Shown one piece after another: positions 9,241-17,948 of a DNA stretch of 52,710 nucleotides. Source of the stretch: Sinorhizobium saheli. Its GTDB lineage: Bacteria; Pseudomonadota; Alphaproteobacteria; Rhizobiales; Rhizobiaceae. The stretch covers positions 1-52,710 of the forward strand of contig NZ_LNQB01000052.1 in the NCBI RefSeq assembly GCF_001651875.1. Direction: 5' to 3'. The notes beneath the pieces were generated by a model. That model did no database searches and was not told the DNA's origin. It worked only from the letters and a program-made list of their open reading frames with translations. Made by a program: the position numbers and the translations under genes. Each line of letters opens with the position of its first letter. Positions within the stretch are counted from its first letter, which is position 1.

Positions 9241-9299
9241 TGCCGTCGTCCGGATGCCGTGCTATGCCTCGCATGATTGCGCCTTCACGGGAGGATGGG

Positions 9300-9908
9300 A
9301 TGACGATCATCCGGACGGTCGAGGAATTGCGGACGCTTTACGGCGAAACGAGCGAGGCATCGATCGCCAAGGTGACCACGTCTTTGACGGCCGAATACCG
9401 GCAGATGATCGAGGCGTCGCCCTTCGCCGCACTGGCGACTGTCGGGCCGGAGGGGCTGGACTGCTCGCCGCGCGGCGACGACGCCTCCGTGGTCCGCGTC
9501 GCCGATGACAGCACCCTGTTGATGCCGGACTGGCGCGGCAACAACCGCATCGATTCGCTTGCCAACATCGTCCGCGATCCGCGCGTGGCGCTGCTCTTCC
9601 TCGTGCCGGGCTCGAACACGACGATGCGCATCAACGGCACGGCCGTAGTCAGCTTCGACCCGGCCCTGACCGGCTCGTTCGAGATCGACGGCAAGCATCC
9701 GCGCACCGTCATCGTCGTCAGGATCGCCGAGGTCTATTTTCAATGTGCCCGCGCGCTGCTCCGCTCGCAGCTCTGGAACCCGCAGCGCTTCGCAGACCCG
9801 GCCTCGCTGCCGACACCGGGCGCGCTGCTCAAGGCCGCGAAAGCCGATTTCGACAAGGACAGCTATGACCGGGACTGGCCGGTGCGTGCGGCAAAGACGA
9901 TGTGGTGA
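9300..9908 (+). CDS. Pyridoxamine 5'-phosphate oxidase family FMN protein
   Basis: A 202-residue split-barrel flavoprotein. The typical PPOX core reads FAALATVGPEGLDCSPRGD (residues ~40-58), then LLMPDWRGNNRIDSLANI and DPRVALLFLVPG, which form the FMN pocket. The C-terminal part, with QCARALLRSQLWNP, resembles the MSMEG_1061-type subfamily rather than true PdxH. The start ATG follows GGGAGGATGG and was preferred over a longer frame that overlaps the hydrolase. Reaction unknown; such proteins reduce or oxidise small molecules with FMN. Confidence 0.88.
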   Translation: MTIIRTVEELRTLYGETSEASIAKVTTSLTAEYRQMIEASPFAALATVGPEGLDCSPRGDDASVVRVADDSTLLMPDWRGNNRIDSLANIVRDPRVALLFLVPGSNTTMRINGTAVVSFDPALTGSFEIDGKHPRTVIVVRIAEVYFQCARALLRSQLWNPQRFADPASLPTPGALLKAAKADFDKDSYDRDWPVRAAKTMW

Positions 9909-9967
9909 GGGCGCCTGAGTGTCTTCGAGCAGCCCCTCGACTACCGTAACTTCCAAAGAGTGAGATA

Positions 9968-10435
9968 TCAGGAAGGCTTGCGCGCCGGGTCGTCCAGCGC
10001 CGGATTGTAGAAGAGGGCGAGCGTCAGGCTGCGCGCGATGCGCTCTGCCGCGGCCATGAACCACGCCTTCGCCTGCTCGTTCGGTGCGATATCGTCAAGC
10101 GTCGCGGCGAAGAGCGTCAGCCATTTCGGGAAAAGGTCGGGTGACATGTTGGCGACGCCGAGATGCGCCTGGACCGGCTCGCCGCCGTAGACGCCGCTGC
10201 GGAAGGCAACGGCGGACCAGAAGCTTTTCATCCTCTCCATATGCTCCGGCCAGCGCCCCGAAAGCCTGGCGTCGAAGATCGGCCCGAGGTCCGGATGCGC
10301 GCGGACGCGGCCATAAAAGGTCTCGACCAGGGTACCGATGAACGCGTCATCGATGCCGAGCGCCTTCATCTCGGCTTCTGCGCGTTCTCGGACGGCGGCA
10401 GATTGCGCAGCCCGGCCCTGCAATGCGTCGTTCAT
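9968..10435 (-). CDS. Group III truncated hemoglobin
   Basis: A 155-residue globin of the 2/2 fold. Marks are IDDAFIGTLVETFYGRVRAHPDLGPIF (B and C helices), WPEHMERMKSFWSAV (E helix) and QAHLGV containing the probable proximal His. It binds haem and presumably O2 or NO. The start was taken as ATG 10435 (MNDAL), since the upstream 22 residues of the longer frame look unlike globins. It converges on the PPOX gene with a gap of 59 bases. Residues after the H helix (FYNPALDD) are usual for the group. Confidence 0.9.
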   Translation of the reverse strand: MNDALQGRAAQSAAVRERAEAEMKALGIDDAFIGTLVETFYGRVRAHPDLGPIFDARLSGRWPEHMERMKSFWSAVAFRSGVYGGEPVQAHLGVANMSPDLFPKWLTLFAATLDDIAPNEQAKAWFMAAAERIARSLTLALFYNPALDDPARKPS

Positions 10436-10760
10436 TCCATCACTCGCCTTCAGCCGCTTCCTGCGGCCCAGCTTATATAGATGCCGCGGACGCAGCACCA
10501 AGGGCCCGAGCCTGGGAGCGCGGCAATATGTCCAACGTCGGAAGAGGAGCTCCCCGTCAGTGCGAAGAGGGCGGACAACGAAGCGGCTTTCGCTCCCGCG
10601 CTGACGCGGGGAGCATCGGTCAGGAGCCGACGGCTCTGGCCTTCCTTCCGTTCCGCGGTGCCGGCCATTGTGACCGCTTTCCGCCCACGGGCCAGGTTTG
10701 CCTGTAGCGTTGCAGCGAACCTGAACAAGGAAGTCCGCAACGGCCAGCGGGGAGCGCTGG
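10436..10760. other. Intergenic region upstream of the globin gene
   Basis: About 325 bases between two minus-strand genes. On the minus strand an AT-rich CTATATAAG at about 10468-10478 sits 35-45 bases upstream of the globin start and could be part of its promoter. Frames seen here lack ribosome binding sites and family resemblance. No repeat or strong terminator was noticed. Confidence 0.5.
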
Positions 10761-11444
10761 TCAGCGTTGGTCGAGCAATTTGATCTGGAGATCTTCCCAG
10801 TGCTCCTGGAACGCCTCCCGCGCCGTATCGTAGTGGCGGCTTCTCAAGCTGTTGATGAGCCGCTCGTGTTCTTCCGCCATTTCTTCGGCGGTGGCGTAGA
10901 AATCCTGCCGCTGTGCGAGGAGAAGCTCGATCTCGCCCTCGAGGTCTGAATAGGTTCGCTTCAGCCGAGGGCTGCCGCTAGCGGCAACGATCGCGCGGTG
11001 GAAGTCACGGTCCGCAGCGACTAGCAGGGATCTGTCGGAGGGTAGGGTGGACGTGCGCATAACCTCGACCGCCTCCAGGGCCAGAGGGGGGATCACCCCG
11101 GTCAGCACGATCAGACGAATCGCCTCGCCCTCGATCGCCCCGCGCACGCGTGTGATATCGACAATATCGTCGGGTCCGAATTCGGGCACCACAAAGCCGC
11201 GGTTCGGTATCTGACGCAGCAGGCCCTGCGTGACGAGCACCTGGGCTGCCGTGCGGAATGTGTGCCGCGAGGTCGAATGCTCCTCGCACATCTTCACGTC
11301 GCGCAGGAACTCGCCCGGTCGGAAATCTCCCGACAAGATGCGCCGTCGCAAGGCGTGGGTCAGGATTTCCACCGCGCTTGCGGGCAAGGGCTCGACATTC
11401 ATCTCGAGATCTTCGGCTTGATTCCTGGCGTGCAGCGTCGGCAT
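10761..11444 (-). CDS. GntR family regulator, FCD (FadR-type) subfamily
   Basis: A 227-residue regulator. The winged HTH runs over residues ~20-80 (ILTHALRRRILSGDFRPGE, then LRDVKMCEEHSTSRHTFR and GLLRQIPNRGFVVP). The all-helical FCD ligand domain follows, with DRDFHRAIVAASGSPRL holding the conserved Asp/His metal ligands and EEHERLINSLRSRHYDTA at the end. It lies 104 bases after the PLP-enzyme gene on the same strand, so it is probably the local regulator of the kinase/PLP/HAD cluster. The start could also be ATG 11402. Confidence 0.9.
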   Translation of the reverse strand: MPTLHARNQAEDLEMNVEPLPASAVEILTHALRRRILSGDFRPGEFLRDVKMCEEHSTSRHTFRTAAQVLVTQGLLRQIPNRGFVVPEFGPDDIVDITRVRGAIEGEAIRLIVLTGVIPPLALEAVEVMRTSTLPSDRSLLVAADRDFHRAIVAASGSPRLKRTYSDLEGEIELLLAQRQDFYATAEEMAEEHERLINSLRSRHYDTAREAFQEHWEDLQIKLLDQR

Positions 11445-11548
11445 GGCTATGGCTTTGCTCGTTGATTTGGCTTGAATACCTACGCCACATGCGGCGGCGT
11501 AGGGCAAGCGAGATGATATTGTGCCGGCCGGCTGCACGGTGGCGGGCC

Positions 11549-12919
11549 CTAGATCTGCACGGATCGAAGCGCCTCGTCGACGCCCTCGAGCAGACGCGCC
11601 GCGTTGGCCGATGTGAAGATGAGCGGAGGCCTGATCTTCAGGATATGCGCGTCCGCTCCCGTCGCGGAAATGAGGATGCGCCGGTTGCGCAGGGCATTGA
11701 CGGCTGCGAGCGCGCGGTCCATGTCCGGCGTTTTCCGGTCTCTATCCTTGACGAGTTCGACGCCGAAATAGAGGCCGGCCCCGCGAACATCGCCGACGAA
11801 ATCATATTTCTTCTGTAGGTCCCGGAGGCCGTCGAGGATTTCGCCGCCGACCTTGGCGGCGTTGTCCAACAGGCCCTCTTCGAGGATCGTGTCGAGCACG
11901 GCCTTTGCAGCGGCGATAGCGACGGAGTTGCCGCCAAACGTGTTGAAGTAGCGCATGCTGGATCCGAATTCGGCGACGAGTTCGGGCCGCAGGACCACGC
12001 CGGCAACGGGATAGCCGTTGCCCATGGGCTTGCCCATGGTGACGATGTCCGGATCGACCTTGTGACGGGCGTGACCCCACAAATGGCTGCCGGTCCGCCC
12101 GAATCCGGACTGCACCTCGTCGGCGATGAACAGGCCGCCCGCCTTGCGCACCACTTCCGCCACCGGCGCCAATACGTCCGTCGGATCGACGTAGAGACCA
12201 TCGGAGGAGAAGACCGAGTCGGCGATGAAGGCCGCCAGGCCGCCGCCATGCCGCTCCATGTCGGCGATCTGCCGCGCGACATCCTCCGCCATCCGCCGGC
12301 CGATTTCTTCGACTGGCAGGCGATAGGAATCCGGCGCGGCGACCGTGCGGAGATAGGGGTCCAGAGCCGACTTCTTGCCGAGCGAAGGCGAGATTGCCGC
12401 GACTGCGCCGCTGTTGCCGTGATAGGCTTCGGCCGTGACGATGACGCCGGTCTTGCGTGTGTGGTAACGCGCGATACGCAAGGCGAGATCGTTGGCTTCC
12501 GAGCCCGTGCATGTGAACATCGCGCATCCGGTCCGGCCGAGTTCGCCACCGAACGTATTGATCAGGGCTTCGGCATAGTCCAGCAGGGGTTCCTGCATGT
12601 AACGCGTGTGGGTACAGAGCAATTCGAGCTGCTTCTGGATCGCCTCGACGACACGCGGATGAGAGTGACCCAGCGACACAACGTTGTTGTAGGCGTCGAG
12701 ATATTCGTTGCCGTGCCTGTCATAGAGGAAGACGCCCTTGGCACGGGAGACCTCAACCGGCGACTTGTAGAAGAGCCGATAAGCAGGCCCGAGCAGCCTT
12801 TGCCGCCTGGTGATATGCGCCAGATCTTCACTTGTGAGATGAGACGTGTCCTGAGGATTGAAGCCATTTGGCATGTCGCCACGGAAGCCCTTGGGCAGGA
12901 TAGTCGCTTGCTTGGACAT
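11549..12919 (-). CDS. Class III PLP enzyme resembling 5-phosphohydroxy-L-lysine / ethanolamine-phosphate phospho-lyase
   Basis: A 456-residue fold-type I PLP protein. Motifs in order: GSEANDLALRIAR (phosphate cup), EAYHGNSGAV, FIADEVQSGFGRTG (cofactor Asp), TMGKPMGNGYPVAG with the Schiff-base Lys, and YFNTFGGNSVA. Segments such as LGHSHPRVVEA and VGDVRGAGLYFGVEL resemble the animal AGXT2L1/AGXT2L2 phospho-lyases, which eliminate phosphate and ammonia from phosphorylated amino alcohols rather than transaminate. The adjacent hydroxylysine-kinase-like gene, only 8 bases upstream, supports this reading. An ordinary omega-aminotransferase role cannot be excluded. Start ATG 12919 (MSKQ). Confidence 0.82.
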   Translation of the reverse strand: MSKQATILPKGFRGDMPNGFNPQDTSHLTSEDLAHITRRQRLLGPAYRLFYKSPVEVSRAKGVFLYDRHGNEYLDAYNNVVSLGHSHPRVVEAIQKQLELLCTHTRYMQEPLLDYAEALINTFGGELGRTGCAMFTCTGSEANDLALRIARYHTRKTGVIVTAEAYHGNSGAVAAISPSLGKKSALDPYLRTVAAPDSYRLPVEEIGRRMAEDVARQIADMERHGGGLAAFIADSVFSSDGLYVDPTDVLAPVAEVVRKAGGLFIADEVQSGFGRTGSHLWGHARHKVDPDIVTMGKPMGNGYPVAGVVLRPELVAEFGSSMRYFNTFGGNSVAIAAAKAVLDTILEEGLLDNAAKVGGEILDGLRDLQKKYDFVGDVRGAGLYFGVELVKDRDRKTPDMDRALAAVNALRNRRILISATGADAHILKIRPPLIFTSANAARLLEGVDEALRSVQI

Positions 12920-12927
12920 TACGGTTC

Positions 12928-13992
12928 CTATCGTGTCAGAAGATCGGAAATCTGTGCGGTCGAAATCGAGTGGAACCATTCGAGGTGGGCCCAGCCGGCT
13001 TCGGTATTGCGCAGGATATAGCGGCTATTTTCGGGGAAGATTTCGGCGCGCCAGCACGTCAGCAGCGCACGGACCGCAAGACGGCCCATCGACAGGAAGG
13101 GGATCAGCCGGAGTTCCTCGTCCGTCAGTTCGGCGTGGCGGAGATAGCCGCGCAGAACGTCGCGCGGTTCGTCGAGCAGGTCACGCCGGTTCCCATGGTC
13201 GAACGTTTTCGGCATCTGATTCATCAACGCCGTGGAGACGTCGACCGCGATGGCGGTACGGACCGCATCGCCGAAGTCGATGACGCCGGTCAGGAACTGC
13301 GGGCTGGCGTGATCGACGACCAGGTTCGACGTATTGAAGTCGTTGTGGAGCACCTGCCGCCGGCACAGGTCGAGCCTCGGCTTGACTTCGGCAAACCGCT
13401 CGACCGCACGGACGGTCCATGCCCGCTTGTCGCCCGCGGGGATGAAGCTCAACAGATCGGTGAGCTCGAGCAGATGGGTGACGTCCCATGCCAGCGCCCG
13501 GCCGTCTGCGGGATGCGAGAAGTCGGCCATGGAATGACGCAGCTTTGCCAGGATTTCGCCGATCCGTTCGCGCTGTGGGGCCGTGGAAGTTGTCCGGTCG
13601 AGCGGAGTACCGGGGAGGAAGGTGATGAGCCGCACCACCCGCCGCTCGCCGGCACTGGTAGTGACGATGGGCAAATCCGCGCCGTCGACGTCGCGAAGTG
13701 CGCGGGGGATGGGTAGATCAGGGGCCCGCTGCTCGAGATGACGCATCAGCGCAACCTGGAAATCGAGCTCCTCCATCCGCTCGGAAGGATGAGCGATCTT
13801 CAGCACGAACTTCCCGCGGGCTGCGCAGTCGAGGAGGAACGTGTCGTCTTTTTCGGTTTCAAAGCGCGTGGCTCGGCCGCGCGCGCCATATAGCCGTTCG
13901 GCGATTTCTTCGGCTTCCGCAGCCCCCACGGGATGGCACGCCTCGGAAAGCTCTGGAACGCGGGCTGGCCCGCATTGATGCTTGTGATCCAT
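12928..13992 (-). CDS. APH-fold kinase, hydroxylysine-kinase-like
   Basis: A 354-residue aminoglycoside-phosphotransferase-fold kinase. The ATP lysine is in GKFVLKIAHP (residues ~75-84), the catalytic loop is LHNDFNTSNLVVD (~217-229; H-x-D-x4-N pattern) and the metal Asp is in TGVIDFGDAV (~238-247). The catalytic loop and DFGD region resemble animal hydroxylysine kinase (HYKK). Together with the PLP enzyme it would phosphorylate an amino alcohol that the lyase then breaks down. It is the promoter-proximal gene of the minus-strand unit. The start ATG 13992 was preferred over a longer frame. Confidence 0.82.
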   Translation of the reverse strand: MDHKHQCGPARVPELSEACHPVGAAEAEEIAERLYGARGRATRFETEKDDTFLLDCAARGKFVLKIAHPSERMEELDFQVALMRHLEQRAPDLPIPRALRDVDGADLPIVTTSAGERRVVRLITFLPGTPLDRTTSTAPQRERIGEILAKLRHSMADFSHPADGRALAWDVTHLLELTDLLSFIPAGDKRAWTVRAVERFAEVKPRLDLCRRQVLHNDFNTSNLVVDHASPQFLTGVIDFGDAVRTAIAVDVSTALMNQMPKTFDHGNRRDLLDEPRDVLRGYLRHAELTDEELRLIPFLSMGRLAVRALLTCWRAEIFPENSRYILRNTEAGWAHLEWFHSISTAQISDLLTR

Positions 13993-14398
13993 CTTCAACT
14001 CATTCAGATCCTGCCTCGAAAATGGGCAGCTCGATGGCCGCCAGTATCTCACACTTCACATTTTGTACAACAATTTTTTCGTCGATGGAGATTTCTTGCC
14101 TGTATAATGGCTCTCTTTCTGCCGCATGACGCTTGGCGGCAGCGCGGGGACATGCCGCTGAAGTATCCCTTAAACGCGGATTATGCAGTATTTTCTGATA
14201 AATTTGCGCGGTGTGTTGGTGCTTGGATGCGGCACGCTCAAGCTGTCGGCAAGTGCCAAAACGATCGGCCAATCCAAAAATTGTTGGACAATCGCTTGCC
14301 ATTGCCGCAAAGCTGTGCCAGTGTGCTCGCACTGGCCGGAATGCTTACGATGACCTGGATGGGCACGCTGTGCCGTCAAATTGGAAGGAATACACGCC
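13993..14398. promoter_or_regulatory. Divergent promoter region of the kinase and HAD genes, with two candidate operators
   Basis: The 406-base gap is more AT-rich than its surroundings. It holds TTGTACAA at 14063-14070, close to the kinase start, and the inverted repeat ATTGT-TGG-ACAAT at 14280-14292, nearer the HAD gene. FCD-type GntR regulators often bind short palindromes with TTGT/ACAA half sites, so these may be operators for the GntR protein at 10761. The link is inferred from position and half-site shape. No gene is evident in the gap. Confidence 0.45.
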
Positions 14399-15088
14399 AT
14401 GACTCAATTTCGACCGAAGTACGTCACCTTCGATTGCTACGGCACGCTCACCAATTTCGATATGGCCGGCGCTGCGCGACGCTCCTACGGCGAGCGTCTC
14501 TCCCCAGAAGCGATGGCCGGCTTTGTCGAGGCTTTCAGAGGCTATCGGCTTGACGAGGTGCTAGGGCCATGGAAGCCTTTCCTCGAAGTGGTGCACAATT
14601 CCGTCGAACGCAGCTGCAAACGCATCGGTATCCCGTTCAAACCCGAAGACGCGCAACGCATCTATGATGAAGTGCCGACCTGGGGCCCGCACCCGGACGT
14701 CCCGGCCGGCCTGTCCAGGGTGGCCAAGGAAATTCCGTTGGTCATCCTGTCGAACTCGATGAACAGCCTGATCATGTCGAACGTGGAAAAGCTGGGCGCG
14801 CCCATTCATATGGTCATCACGGCAGAAGAGGTCGGGACGTACAAACCTCTGATGAAGGGCTTCGAGTACATGCTCGACAAGCTCGGCTGCGGGCCCGAAG
14901 ACATCACTCATGTGTCTTCGTCCTTCCGCTACGACCTGATGACCGCCTATGATCTGGGCATCAAGAGCAAGGTCTGGGTCAACCGCGGCCATGAGCCGGC
15001 CAATCCCTTTTACGAATACACCGAAATCAAGGATATCGGCGGGTTGGCCGCCGCCGTTGGCCTGGAACCGGCCCTTAAGCGCGCCTGA
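14399..15088 (+). CDS. HAD superfamily hydrolase, haloacid dehalogenase type II-like
   Basis: A 229-residue HAD protein. Motif I is FDCYGTLT (nucleophile Asp at residue ~12, with Tyr after it as in L-2-haloacid dehalogenases; phosphatases usually have Asp there). Motif II is ILSNSM, the motif III Lys is in YKPLMKGF, and motif IV is SSSFRYDLMTAYDLG. The start ATG follows GGAAGGAA. It is divergent from the kinase/PLP unit and likely acts in the same pathway. The substrate may be a halo-acid or a phosphorylated intermediate; motif I favours the former but neighbouring genes suggest the latter. Confidence 0.85.
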   Translation: MTQFRPKYVTFDCYGTLTNFDMAGAARRSYGERLSPEAMAGFVEAFRGYRLDEVLGPWKPFLEVVHNSVERSCKRIGIPFKPEDAQRIYDEVPTWGPHPDVPAGLSRVAKEIPLVILSNSMNSLIMSNVEKLGAPIHMVITAEEVGTYKPLMKGFEYMLDKLGCGPEDITHVSSSFRYDLMTAYDLGIKSKVWVNRGHEPANPFYEYTEIKDIGGLAAAVGLEPALKRA

Positions 15089-15122
15089 AAATAGCGCTCA
15101 GGGTGCTTGCTACGATGAGACC

Positions 15123-15150
15123 GGGGCGTTCATTCGCCCCTTCTCTTTAT
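15123..15150 (+). terminator. Intrinsic terminator after the HAD gene
   Basis: GGGGCG at 15123-15128 and CGCCCC at 15135-15140 form a perfect 6-bp stem with loop TTCATT, followed by TTCTCTTTAT. It is placed 35 bases after the HAD stop codon. Confidence 0.75.
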
Positions 15151-15277
15151 CGTTGGTAGAGGAGTAAAGCATGGCCACCGCGGCTGTTTCCTAACGACCG
15201 ATTTGGGCGCGCGCAGCGGTTGTTCGTCACGTGGCGGAAACGACTGGATCGGGGCGAGCCGCTATGTCGTTCCAGCC

Positions 15278-16348
15278 CTACCGTCGATAAATTAGCCAGT
15301 TGCGGCCGGAATCCTTGCGCATGCCTTCCTCGAAGAGCACCGTCCGGTTGCGGCCGGAATTCTTGGCGGCGTAGAGGGCGATGTCGGCCTTGTTGTAGAG
15401 GTCGAGCGGGTCGTCCGCGGCGGTGGCCATGCAGACGCCGACGGAGAGGGTGATCGGGCCGTAGTTGACGCCGGTCCTCGAATTCTTGAAGGGCGTGCTG
15501 GCGAGAACGGTGCGGATGCGATCGGCGGCCTGCAGGCATTCCTCCTGGCTGCTGTCGCCGAGGATGACGGCGAACTCCTCGCCGCCGGTGCGGGCGACGA
15601 AGGCGTCGCGCCGGATGTTCGCGCGGATGACGTTCCCGACGGTTGCGAGAATCTTGTCGCCGACCGGATGGCCGAAGGTGTCGTTGATCTTCTTGAAATG
15701 GTCGATATCGGCGACGAGCAGGCCTGTGAAGCGCCGCAGGTGCTCGTTGTTGTAGACGGCGGCGAGGCTCTCGTCGAAGGCCCGGCGGTTGCCGAGTCGC
15801 GTCAGCGAATCGGTGTTGGCGATGCGCTTGTATTCGTCGAGCTCCTGGCGGATCACTTCCATTTCGAAGGACTTCTGGACGACGGTCTGCACGCGCTCCT
15901 TGCCCTGGTTCATGGTGTCGGCGGTGGCGTCGCTCAAGAGACCGATGGCGTGGCGCAGGATGTCGGCGCTGGCGGCGCTCTTGCTCGTCATGTTGACATA
16001 GGCTTCGTCGAGAACCCTGTTGTAGCTTTCAAGCGCCGATTGCTCCTCCTTGAGCAGGCTGACGAGTTCGGCGAGCTTCGCCGTCAGCGTGCTGTGCGCC
16101 CGCTCGATGCCGTGCGGATGGTGGATGTGGCTGAAATAGCGCGCGCCGATCGCGTCCAGCTCCTCCTGCGTCGCACGGCTGCCGAGTGCCGCCAGGTCCT
16201 TCGACAGTTGCGCGTTCGATCCGAGATAGGCCTCGTAGTAAAGTTCGTAATTGCGCGGTATCGGGGCGATGCCCATCAGGCGCATCGCATGCGTGATCTG
16301 TCCGGCAATATCGGGCGTCGAAGTCCTGCCAGAGGTTGCGCCTTGCAT
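15278..16348 (-). CDS. Diguanylate cyclase (GGDEF), cytoplasmic
   Basis: A 356-residue protein. The first ~170 residues are helical with no membrane segment. The GGDEF domain begins at DSLTRLGNRRAFDE, has the metal site ADIDHFKKINDTFGH and the active-site loop TGGEEFAVIL. The allosteric RxxD inhibition site, expected five residues before GGEEF, is not present (RRDA there). It would make cyclic di-GMP from two GTP. The start was set at ATG 16348, with AGAGGA 6 bases upstream; a TTG two codons earlier is the alternative. The signal sensed is unknown. Confidence 0.9.
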   Translation of the reverse strand: MQGATSGRTSTPDIAGQITHAMRLMGIAPIPRNYELYYEAYLGSNAQLSKDLAALGSRATQEELDAIGARYFSHIHHPHGIERAHSTLTAKLAELVSLLKEEQSALESYNRVLDEAYVNMTSKSAASADILRHAIGLLSDATADTMNQGKERVQTVVQKSFEMEVIRQELDEYKRIANTDSLTRLGNRRAFDESLAAVYNNEHLRRFTGLLVADIDHFKKINDTFGHPVGDKILATVGNVIRANIRRDAFVARTGGEEFAVILGDSSQEECLQAADRIRTVLASTPFKNSRTGVNYGPITLSVGVCMATAADDPLDLYNKADIALYAAKNSGRNRTVLFEEGMRKDSGRNWLIYRR

Positions 16349-16509
16349 ATGCAATCCTCTTAATTCTTTGTTTTCTAATAACTGGTGACTTCTAGGGGAA
16401 AATGATTTGCGAAGTCTTAACGATTGCTTGCGGCGATCGATTTAATTTTATCGATCATCAGAATAGGGATGCTGCTTCGGGAGCGAGACAATCGAGCGGA
16501 AGCCATGAT

Positions 16510-16547
16510 GGCTCGAAAGAAGAAGGCCGCGGCGCCGGGCCGCGGCC
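16510..16547 (-). terminator. Probable terminator of fumC
   Basis: GGCCGCGG at 16525-16532 and CCGCGGCC at 16540-16547 form a perfect 8-bp stem. On the minus strand it is followed by TTCTTCTTTCG, a weak pyrimidine tail. It lies 10 bases after the fumC stop. Confidence 0.65.
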
Positions 16548-16556
16548 GACTGGCGG

Positions 16557-17948
16557 TCAGGCCGGGCTGATCATCGTTTCCGGACGGACGATCGCGTCGA
16601 ACTCCGCATCGGTCACGTAGCCGCCGCCGACGGCCTCTTCGCGCAAGGTCGTGCCGTTCTTGTGCGCGGTCTTGGCGATCTTGGCGGCATTGTCGTAGCC
16701 GATCTTCGGTGCGAGCGCGGTGACCAGCATCAGCGAGCGTTCGAGCGCCGCCTTGATGTTGTCCTCGCGCGCCTCGATTCCGACGACGCAATTGTCGGTG
16801 AAGGAGACGGCCGCATCGGCGAGGAGCTGCACCGATTGCAGGAAGTTGTAGGCCATCAGCGGATTGTAGACGTTGAGCTCGAAATGGCCCTGGCTGCCGG
16901 CGAAGGTCAGCGCCGCATGGTTGCCGAAGACCTGCACGCAGACTTGCGTCAGCGCCTCGCACTGGGTGGGGTTGACCTTGCCCGGCATGATCGACGAGCC
17001 CGGCTCGTTTTCCGGCAGCGACAGCTCGCCAAGGCCGGAGCGCGGGCCGGAGCCGAGGAAGCGGATGTCGTTGGCGATCTTGAAGAGTGCCGCGGCGGTC
17101 GCGTTGATGGCGCCGTGGCTGAAGACCATCGAATCATGCGCCGCCAGCGCCTCGAACTTGTTCGGCGCGGTGGTGAAGGCGATGCCGGTGATTGCGGCGA
17201 TTTCTTCCGCGACCTTCTCCGCAAAGCCGACCGGGGCGTTGAGGCCGGTGCCGACCGCGGTGCCGCCCTGGGCGAGCTCGCAAAGGCCGGGCAGCGTCAT
17301 CTCGATCCGCTTGATCGAGGAGGCGACCTGCGCCGCATAGCCCGAAAATTCCTGGCCAAGGGTCAGCGGGGTTGCGTCCTGCGTATGGGTGCGGCCGATC
17401 TTGATGATGTGATCGAAGGCCCGGACCTTTTCCTCGAGCGCCTTATGCAGGTGCTTGAGCGCCGGCAAGAGGTCATGGACGACCCGTTCCGCGCAAGCAA
17501 TGTGCATGGCCGTCGGATAGGTGTCGTTCGACGACTGGCTCATGTTGACATGGTCGTTCGGGTGCACGGGCTTCTTCGAGCCCATGACGCCGCCGAGCAT
17601 TTCGATCGCGCGGTTGGAGATGACCTCGTTGGCGTTCATGTTCGACTGCGTGCCGGAGCCCGTCTGCCAGACGACAAGCGGGAAATGATCGTTGAGCTTG
17701 CCGTCGATCACCTCCTGCGCCGCCTTGACGATGGCGTCGCCGATCTCCGGGTCGAGCCGGCCGAGCGCCATGTTTGCGCGCGCGGCCGCCTGCTTGACGA
17801 TGCCAAGCGCACGGACGATCGCCAGCGGCTGCTTCTCCCAGCCGATCTTGAAATTGCCGAGCGAACGCTGGGCCTGGGCGCCCCAGTAGCGGTCGCTTGC
17901 TACTTCGATGGGGCCGAACGTATCTGTTTCCGTGCGCGTCGATGTCAT
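16557..17948 (-). CDS. fumC: Class II fumarate hydratase
   Basis: A 463-residue enzyme, the usual FumC length, catalysing fumarate to L-malate in the TCA cycle. Conserved blocks are [18 protein letters not shown], the active-site [17 protein letters not shown] with the catalytic His, and the family signature [11 protein letters not shown]. The ATG at 17948 follows AGGTAG and starts at [12 protein letters not shown], matching the family N-terminus; an upstream ATG at 17978 was rejected. It stands alone between the diguanylate cyclase and the L,D-transpeptidase gene, and is of the iron-free type. Confidence 0.97.
   Translation of the reverse strand: MTSTRTETDTFGPIEVASDRYWGAQAQRSLGNFKIGWEKQPLAIVRALGIVKQAAARANMALGRLDPEIGDAIVKAAQEVIDGKLNDHFPLVVWQTGSGTQSNMNANEVISNRAIEMLGGVMGSKKPVHPNDHVNMSQSSNDTYPTAMHIACAERVVHDLLPALKHLHKALEEKVRAFDHIIKIGRTHTQDATPLTLGQEFSGYAAQVASSIKRIEMTLPGLCELAQGGTAVGTGLNAPVGFAEKVAEEIAAITGIAFTTAPNKFEALAAHDSMVFSHGAINATAAALFKIANDIRFLGSGPRSGLGELSLPENEPGSSIMPGKVNPTQCEALTQVCVQVFGNHAALTFAGSQGHFELNVYNPLMAYNFLQSVQLLADAAVSFTDNCVVGIEAREDNIKAALERSLMLVTALAPKIGYDNAAKIAKTAHKNGTTLREEAVGGGYVTDAEFDAIVRPETMISPA

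Noticed and set aside
10481..10783. Small plus-strand gene in the gap upstream of the globin gene
   Set aside because: No ribosome binding site, Arg/Ala-rich translation without pattern, and overlap with the certain end of the GntR gene.
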